Assembly: GCA_050015355.1 (NCBI GenBank)
Contig: JBEKBO010000087.1
Location: forward strand, 1 to 19,128
Direction: 5' to 3'
Source of the DNA: CAWBRT01 sp050015355
Lineage (GTDB): Bacteria; Acidobacteriota; Terriglobia; Terriglobales; Acidobacteriaceae
DNA length: 19,128 nt
Shown here one piece after another: positions 14,722-19,128 of this stretch. The position numbers and the translations under genes were made by a program. Position 1 is the stretch's first letter. Each line of letters begins with the position of its first letter. The notes under the pieces were generated by a model, which was not told where the DNA came from, did no database searches, and saw nothing but the letters and a program-made list of their open reading frames with translations.

Positions 14722-15015
14722 ATGTTCGCATTGGCGATTGTCCGTTATCGGCGTCCGCTGGAAGAGGTAACTAAAACCACCGAAGAACACAGGGCCTACC
14801 TGCGGGAGCTCAAGAAGCAGGGGATACTGATCGCGGCCGGGCCGATGGACCCGTGGACAGGCGGCGCTTTGCTGTTGCGCGTTCCCGATAGCGATGTAGC
14901 CGGCGCGCTGGACCGCGTTCGTGATGGCGATCCCTTTACGCAGAAGGGGCTGGCGCAATACGAACTCATACCCTGGAAGCCTATGATAGGAAAAGACGAC
15001 CTGGATCGCCTCTGA
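14722..15015 (+). CDS. YciI-like (YCII domain) protein
   Basis: A 97-residue protein of the YciI-related family, a ferredoxin-like alpha/beta fold of mostly unknown function. Features seen are the opening strand FALAIVRYRRP, the helix with EEHRAYLRELKKQG including a candidate active-site His (H23), GILIAAGPMDPWTGGALLLRV, and DGDPFTQKGLAQYELIPW at the C-terminus. The Asp in DPF is the usual partner of the His in this family. A strong GGAGG lies six bases before the ATG. It sits 50 bases after the methyltransferase gene and 29 bases before comEC, so it could be part of a run of co-transcribed genes. No substrate is implied by the context. Confidence 0.85.
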   Translation: MFALAIVRYRRPLEEVTKTTEEHRAYLRELKKQGILIAAGPMDPWTGGALLLRVPDSDVAGALDRVRDGDPFTQKGLAQYELIPWKPMIGKDDLDRL

Positions 15016-15044
15016 CACCGGACGACTCCAACTCGCTGGCAGCT

Positions 15045-16220
15045 ATGGCGCGGGTGGAAATAGCCGGTCAGCCCAGGCGCCTGAAAGCTGGCGAGCGCAG
15101 TCTCAACATATGTCGTGAGCCGATATTTTTAGCCGTCCTCGCATTCGGGGGCGGCATTATTGTTTCCACCAGAATCTGGCATCCGCCGTTGGCGTGGGTC
15201 TGCGGAATTTTTTTCCTGCTGAGCGCGGCGGCATTTCTGGTCCGGCGGCTTCCGCGGATTTCGCTGGCAACGGTTGCGGTCGCGTTTACATTTCTCGGGG
15301 CCTTCACCGGGCAAAGCCGCGATGCCGCGCGCGAGCCCCAGGCGGGGATCATGCGATTTACCTCCGGGCAGGAGGTCGTGCTCACCGGTTACCTGCTGCG
15401 TGATGGCGTCATCAGGCAGGGGAGCTTCGGGAAACAGCAGCAATCGATTGATCTAGCGGTCGAGCAGGTTGAAACGGAAAACGCGCCCGCGACGCCAACC
15501 AACGGAACCGTTCGACTGACGCTTTACGACACGCAACGCGCGCGCGAGCACGCCGAGGCGGACGAGGACCCGGCCGAGGATGAGGATGGCCGCTCGCCGG
15601 CGCCGCTGCTCTATGGCCAGCGGCTGCGTTTGACGGCGAAGCTGCGGCCCGCCTTGAACTACAAGAACCCCGGAGCGTGGGACTACCGCGGCTATTTGGC
15701 CTCGATTGGCGTCTCTGCCCTTGGTTCGGCGAAAGCGGAAAGCGTGGGATTGCTCCCAGGACGCGGGGGGATGCTGCTCTCGGAGTGGCGATGGTCGGCG
15801 TGGCGCAGCGTCCTTGGCATGATTCATCGCGTATGGGCGGCGCCTGAAGCCGGCCTGTTCGACGGCGTGCTGATCGGCGACCGCCAATTCATCAGCCGTG
15901 AAGTACAGCTCGAATTCCAGCGCAGCGGAACCTACCATCTGCTGGTGGTTTCCGGAATGAACATTGCGATTCTGGCCTTCGCGCTGTTCTGGGTGTTACG
16001 GCGTATGGGCGCTGGGCCGGAAGTCGCGACTCCGCTGACGATCGTCATCTCCTGCGGGTACGCCGCGCTCACCGACTCCGGCGCTCCGGTGATGCGCGCG
16101 GTACTGATGTTTTCCGTTTATCAGATCACCGCGCCTGCTCTATCGCGAGCGGGCGGCACTGAACGCCGTGGGGATGGCCGCGCTGATACTGCTGGTATGG
16201 AACCCGCGCGAACTATTTGA
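15045..16220 (+). CDS. comEC: ComEC/Rec2 DNA-uptake channel, N-terminal part (frameshifted)
   Basis: N-terminal half of an inner-membrane protein that passes single-stranded DNA into the cytoplasm during natural transformation. Residues about 25-100 give hydrophobic segments, and about 100-225 form a DUF4131/OB-like extracytoplasmic region ending with NPGAWDYRGYLASIGV. The competence membrane domain then begins (FDGVLIGDRQFIS, YHLLVVSGMNIAILAF, GAPVMRAVLMFS). The frame is authentic only to about residue 362 (near 16130). The last 29 residues are out of frame, ending EPARTI. The expected continuation, RLLYRERAALNAVG, is encoded in the next frame from 16132. The start at 15045 has no clear ribosome-binding site and lies 29 bases after the YciI-like gene. 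The frame break may be a real mutation or a sequence error. Confidence 0.85.
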   Translation: MARVEIAGQPRRLKAGERSLNICREPIFLAVLAFGGGIIVSTRIWHPPLAWVCGIFFLLSAAAFLVRRLPRISLATVAVAFTFLGAFTGQSRDAAREPQAGIMRFTSGQEVVLTGYLLRDGVIRQGSFGKQQQSIDLAVEQVETENAPATPTNGTVRLTLYDTQRAREHAEADEDPAEDEDGRSPAPLLYGQRLRLTAKLRPALNYKNPGAWDYRGYLASIGVSALGSAKAESVGLLPGRGGMLLSEWRWSAWRSVLGMIHRVWAAPEAGLFDGVLIGDRQFISREVQLEFQRSGTYHLLVVSGMNIAILAFALFWVLRRMGAGPEVATPLTIVISCGYAALTDSGAPVMRAVLMFSVYQITAPALSRAGGTERRGDGRADTAGMEPARTI

Positions 16221-17709
16221 TCCGAGCTTTCAGTTGACGTTTCTAGCCGTGCTTTTGATCGGCGGCTTGGCGGTTCCCATTTTCCAGCGCACGTCGGCTC
16301 CGTATCGGCGGGCTCTACGCGGGCTGCAGGTGGTGGGAATGGACTCGGCTATGCCGCCGAAGATGGCGCAATTTCGAATTGAGCTGCGCTTGATTGCCAC
16401 TCATCTGTCGCCGCTGGCCGGTAAGCGCGCGGCATTTTGGATTGTCCCGGCGGTGACGGGCATTGCCATCGCGGTGTATGAAGTGGTGCTCGTCTCGACG
16501 GTGATGCAGATTGGCATGGCGCTGCCGATGGCGGCATATTTCCATCGCGTGACGATTACCTCTCTGCCCGCGAACTGCCTGGTTGTGCCGCTCACCGGCG
16601 TCCTCATGCCGGCCGCCGTGCTGGCCGTGGCCGTGGGCTTTGTTTCGCCTCTGCTGGCCCAACCTGCCGCGTGGGTTGCCTGGTGGGCGCTCAAGTTTAT
16701 CCTCGGCACAGTCAGTTTCCTGGGCAGCGGCAGAGTTGCCGACTACCGTATCCCCACTCCTGAGCCGGCGGTTGCGTTTGCCTGTGCAGCGGCGCTCGGC
16801 TTGGCGCTGCTGATGGTGCGGTGGCACAGGGTGGTGGCGGTGACCGGATTGCTGCTGCTGTGCGCGTCGGCAATCTGGATCGGGATGCGCCCCGCCACGC
16901 CACACCTGCACGCGGGGCGATTGGAGTTGACGGCAATCGACGTCGGCCAGGGCGATTCGCTGCTGATGATTACACCTGAGGGCAAGACGCTGCTGATCGA
17001 CTCCGGGGGCCTGCTGGGTAACGGACACTCCGAATTTGATGTTGGCGAAGACGTTGTTTCGCCCTATCTGTGGTGGCGCGGAATCGGCCGGCTGGACGCC
17101 GTGGCAATCAGCCATGGTCACGCCGACCACATTGGGGGCATGAGCGCGGTGATCCGGAATTTCCATCCCGCGGAGCTGTGGATGGGGCCGCAGGTCGCTA
17201 CCCCTGAGTTTCAGCACTTGATGAAGGTCGCCGGCGATAACGGGGTGTCGGTAAGGCAACGCCATGCGGGCGAAATTTTTGACTTCGGAAGTGTTCGCAT
17301 TACGGTGCTCTCCCCGCCGCAAGATTGGCAACTGAAGGGGAGAGTTCGCGACGACGATGCGATGGTACTGCGAGCTGAGAACCGCGGGCGCTCGTTGCTG
17401 TTGGTGGGCGATGTAGGAAAGAAAATCGAGCGCTCGCTGTTGAACGAAAAACTCCGCTCCGACATCCTGAAAGTGGGACACCACGGCAGTAACACGTCCA
17501 GCACTCAGGAATTTCTTGCGGCAGTGCGGCCGCGCTACGGCGTGATCTCCGCCGGAGTCCGGAACCGGTTCCATCACCCTCGCCCGGATACCTTGCAGCG
17601 GCTCAGCGATGCCAAGGTAATGGTCTACCGCACGGACCTGGTGGGAGCGACTACGTTTCTGCTGGAACCGGCGAACATCTCTGTCTCCACCTACAGCTCA
17701 GGCCGATGA
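16168..17709 (+). CDS. comEC: ComEC/Rec2, C-terminal part with metallo-beta-lactamase-fold domain (frameshifted)
   Basis: Continuation of comEC in another frame. It opens with VAALILLVWNP-type sequence and DPSFQLTFLAVLLIGGLAVP, the standard competence-domain motif. Further membrane segments follow to about residue 240, including ITSLPANCLVVPLTGVLMP. The C-terminal metallo-beta-lactamase-fold domain starts at TAIDVGQGDSLLM and contains LLIDSGG, the metal motif SHGHADHIGG (H316, H318, D320, H321), LLLVGDVG, LKVGHHGSNTSS and AGVRNRFHHPRPDTL. These domain residues look intact. The listed start is an internal GTG (16168) with no ribosome-binding site; the reading frame is meaningful back to 16132. 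Read with the first part, the complete protein would be about 887 residues. The stop overlaps the convergent DUF2007 gene by 12 bases. Confidence 0.88.
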   Translation: MGMAALILLVWNPRELFDPSFQLTFLAVLLIGGLAVPIFQRTSAPYRRALRGLQVVGMDSAMPPKMAQFRIELRLIATHLSPLAGKRAAFWIVPAVTGIAIAVYEVVLVSTVMQIGMALPMAAYFHRVTITSLPANCLVVPLTGVLMPAAVLAVAVGFVSPLLAQPAAWVAWWALKFILGTVSFLGSGRVADYRIPTPEPAVAFACAAALGLALLMVRWHRVVAVTGLLLLCASAIWIGMRPATPHLHAGRLELTAIDVGQGDSLLMITPEGKTLLIDSGGLLGNGHSEFDVGEDVVSPYLWWRGIGRLDAVAISHGHADHIGGMSAVIRNFHPAELWMGPQVATPEFQHLMKVAGDNGVSVRQRHAGEIFDFGSVRITVLSPPQDWQLKGRVRDDDAMVLRAENRGRSLLLVGDVGKKIERSLLNEKLRSDILKVGHHGSNTSSTQEFLAAVRPRYGVISAGVRNRFHHPRPDTLQRLSDAKVMVYRTDLVGATTFLLEPANISVSTYSSGR

Positions 17710-17967
17710 GCCTTCGGCGAATTCCGAGTCCTCGATCGGATGGGTGCGGTAGTCGGCAATAATGGCCCGTGCCTCCTCCGCCTGTTCCGGGGCGACCTGC
17801 ACGACAACGCCGCCGACGCCAGGCAAAAGATCCTGAGGTGAATCCAGCGAGGTCACAACCGCTTCGATGCCGGCGGAATCGAGCAACCCCTTAACGACCA
17901 GCGCTTCGCTTTCGCGTTCGGTATCAAAGACGGTGGTCAGTGTCGAATCATTCGCGTCGAGAGCCAT
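17698..17967 (-). CDS. DUF2007 (putative signal-transducing) domain protein
   Basis: An 89-residue soluble protein matching the small DUF2007 fold (PF09413). After a short lead it has TTVFDTERESEALVVKGLLDSAGIEAVV, where family members have strand, helix and a second strand, then GVGGVVVQVAPEQAEEARAIIADY, followed by an acidic tail. It resembles a minimal alpha/beta domain sometimes called a signal-transducing protein; the biochemical role is unknown. The ATG at 17965-17967 is chosen because a strong GGAGG lies five to six bases upstream; the longer in-frame start at 18105 would add 46 residues with no family resemblance. Its 3' end overlaps the 3' end of comEC by 12 bases in tail-to-tail orientation. 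Confidence 0.85.
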   Translation of the reverse strand: MALDANDSTLTTVFDTERESEALVVKGLLDSAGIEAVVTSLDSPQDLLPGVGGVVVQVAPEQAEEARAIIADYRTHPIEDSEFAEGSSA

Positions 17968-18307
17968 TGTCCCTCCAGTTGCTTCGATGTCGCCAGCCGA
18001 GTTCGCGAAAGGTATATTCCATAATGGTTGATAGCTTCGGGATATATCTACTCTGAAATCGCTCTGTCCGCTACGAGTGCCGCAAATAGGCTGGCGCGCT
18101 AGCAAAGATCGTAGTACTCTCCGGACACGGATGGTAGGGGTGGGGCTAAAAATTCCAAAGCTTTAGACCAGATTCGCGGAAGGTTTACCCGCGAAGGAGC
18201 CGGGCCAGCAACTCCGCTGCCCCAAAAAAGTCACCACAACGGGTGCGCAACGGGCGAACTGCTGGCGGCCATCTAAACAAGGGCCTAAACCGGCGCGGGG
18301 GAGTTCT
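17968..18307. other. Divergent intergenic region with hairpins
   Basis: This 340-base stretch separates the divergent DUF2007 gene and the next small gene. I see no coding region. Two inverted repeats are present: TTCGCGG (18173-18179) with CCGCGAA (18189-18195), and GCCAGCA (18204-18210) with TGCTGGC (18260-18266) enclosing 49 bases. Both lie just upstream of the small gene, so a structured 5' leader is possible. I matched neither to a known riboswitch. AT-richer sequence around 18010-18050 could hold a minus-strand promoter, but no clear -35/-10 pair stands out. Confidence 0.4.
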
Positions 18308-18586
18308 ATGGGGTTGCCGCAACATGGACATGAGAATCACGAGGGTACCGGAAAAGCAGAGCTGGCGGAGGAGGCCCGCAAGATCCGAAGGTTGCAGATC
18401 ATGATGAGCATGGTGATGTCGGTGATTAGCCAGGACCCCAACATGACTCTGGAAGAAGCTTCGGAGATGGCAGCCGACGCCCGGCGGGCTGCGCTGGCAA
18501 TGTTCCCCGGCAAGGAACTCGCATACGATCTGATCTACCGTCCCCGCTTGCGGCGGATTATGAACGAACGCTTCCGGCTGCAGTAA
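18308..18586 (+). CDS. Small conserved hypothetical protein
   Basis: A 92-residue, probably all-helical cytosolic protein. After a His/Glu/Gly-rich start it shows ARKIRRLQIMMSMVMSVI, a helix with DPNMTLEEASEMAADARRAALAMFPGKE, and YDLIYRPRLRRIMNERF. The layout (RRLQ helix, a P-N-(hydrophobic)-(S/T)-L-EEA segment, A-x-x-x-FPGKE, Y-(D/E)-LIY-x-PR(L/F)RR) is one I associate with a small uncharacterised protein recurrent in Acidobacteriota, from memory only. A GGGGAG ribosome-binding site precedes the ATG by four bases. There is no signal peptide, metal site or enzyme motif. Function unknown; the basic C-terminal helix could contact nucleic acid or a protein partner, but nothing shows this. Confidence 0.75.
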   Translation: MGLPQHGHENHEGTGKAELAEEARKIRRLQIMMSMVMSVISQDPNMTLEEASEMAADARRAALAMFPGKELAYDLIYRPRLRRIMNERFRLQ

Positions 18587-18629
18587 GCCGGTTTCGGGTA
18601 GTGTCCTAATTTGGATTCTGGCGTGTCCG

Positions 18630-18941
18630 TTAAGTGTTGTAGTTGTACCCAGGAGGCCCGCCAATGCGGAATCCGGGCGGGTTGAGTACCGTCCCGTCCG
18701 GAGATTCTATTACGCCTCCCCTACGGGGATAGTAAAGAGCGCAAACCTGAGTGGTTCCCTTGCGTTTGAAAGCATCCTCATACTCAATACGCCCATAAGC
18801 ACAGAAAACGACCTCGCCCGATACGGTCAATGCCATTTGTTCTACGAGGTTGCCAGGGCCATTTTCAAGCGGAATAGAAACCGCATATTTATATCCGGGC
18901 TGGAAAACAATTTGTCCATCAATAGAATTCGTGTTCGGCAA
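18630..18941 (-). CDS. Hypothetical protein, probable C-terminal remnant
   Basis: Reads as real protein: GYKYAVSIPLENGP, then VVFCAYGRIEYEDAFKRKGTTQVCALYY, then SPDGTVLNPPGFRIGGPPGYNYNT at the end. The only in-frame start is TTG at 18939-18941, without a ribosome-binding site. Protein-like sequence continues upstream in the same frame (TAFPPKPELEPIPVYLP, complement of about 18942-18989) until a TGA at 19041-19043. The TTG is therefore probably not the true start. The natural protein, likely with an N-terminal membrane anchor as in similar-looking acidobacterial proteins I remember, appears truncated, frameshifted or decayed. Sequence from 19044 to the window end shows no continuation I can support. 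Function unknown. The lower GC of this stretch compared with its neighbours could reflect transfer. Confidence 0.5.
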   Translation of the reverse strand: MPNTNSIDGQIVFQPGYKYAVSIPLENGPGNLVEQMALTVSGEVVFCAYGRIEYEDAFKRKGTTQVCALYYPRRGGVIESPDGTVLNPPGFRIGGPPGYNYNT

Positions 18942-19128
18942 ATATACAGGGATTGGCTCAAGTTCAGGCTTGGGTGGAAATGCCGTATTGTCAACTGGTA
19001 TAGTGCGGCCCCGATCCGTCGATAAGGCCGATGTGGAAACTCAGGGGCTGACGAACAGCCGCACCAGTTGCGGTTGAGCAGGGTAGCGAGTCAGGGGCAG
19101 GAGTGGTTTTTTCTGCACCTACGAGGTG

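Noticed and set aside
16315..17577. Minus-strand open frame of 420 codons antisense to comEC
   Set aside because: Composition dominated by His, Arg and Gln, fully covered by the comEC C-terminal half with its intact metal-binding motif.
18595..18660. Possible insertion-sequence end (TAGTGTCC...)
   Set aside because: The sequence resembles some transposon termini only superficially. No matching inverted end, target duplication or transposase is present in the window.

Overview
The window is chromosomal, GC-rich (roughly 60% by eye) and almost entirely housekeeping. The gene content and the look of the uncharacterised proteins suggest an Acidobacteriota genome, probably of the Koribacter/Terriglobia type. 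The pointers are a Yip1-family membrane protein, a BamD with a long proline/alanine-rich tail, small conserved proteins of a kind I associate with this phylum, and a palindromic repeat carrying TCATCCCGAG/CGAGGGATCTGC. This assignment is inference from protein style and gene order, with no database search behind it.

Layout. 1-210: no supported gene. 211-367: MITE-like palindromic element sitting in the stop codon of a minus-strand Yip1-family gene (365-1120). 1412-1801 (minus): small exported protein with a PEP-CTERM-like tail, followed by a candidate terminator. 1998-4028: rpe and bamD, closely spaced. 4029-4333: a 305-base spacer with a perfect 30-bp palindrome, a segment resembling part of the FMN riboswitch, a terminator-like hairpin and a candidate promoter. 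4334-6100: receiver-domain protein with a very long low-complexity region. 6272-12031: valS, nadC, birA, coaX, all on the plus strand. 12047-12448 (minus): cysteine-cluster (YkgJ-type) protein. 12543-15015: conserved hypothetical, TrmA/RlmD-type RNA methyltransferase, YciI-like protein. 15045-17709: comEC, split by one frameshift. 17698-17967 (minus): DUF2007 protein overlapping the comEC end. 18308-18586: small conserved hypothetical. 18630-18941 (minus): probable C-terminal remnant of a further protein.

Functional logic. valS-nadC-birA-coaX joins tRNA charging with cofactor supply: NAD (quinolinate phosphoribosyltransferase), biotin attachment with possible repression of biotin genes, and CoA (type III pantothenate kinase). 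rpe serves the pentose phosphate pathway and bamD outer-membrane protein assembly, so the cell is diderm. comEC implies DNA uptake, but it reads as broken here.

I see no CRISPR array, defence island, prophage, transposase or tRNA/rRNA gene. The observations that deserve a second look are the element placed exactly in a stop codon, the FMN-riboswitch-like segment before a regulator gene unrelated to flavin, the comEC frameshift, and the PEP-CTERM-like small protein.
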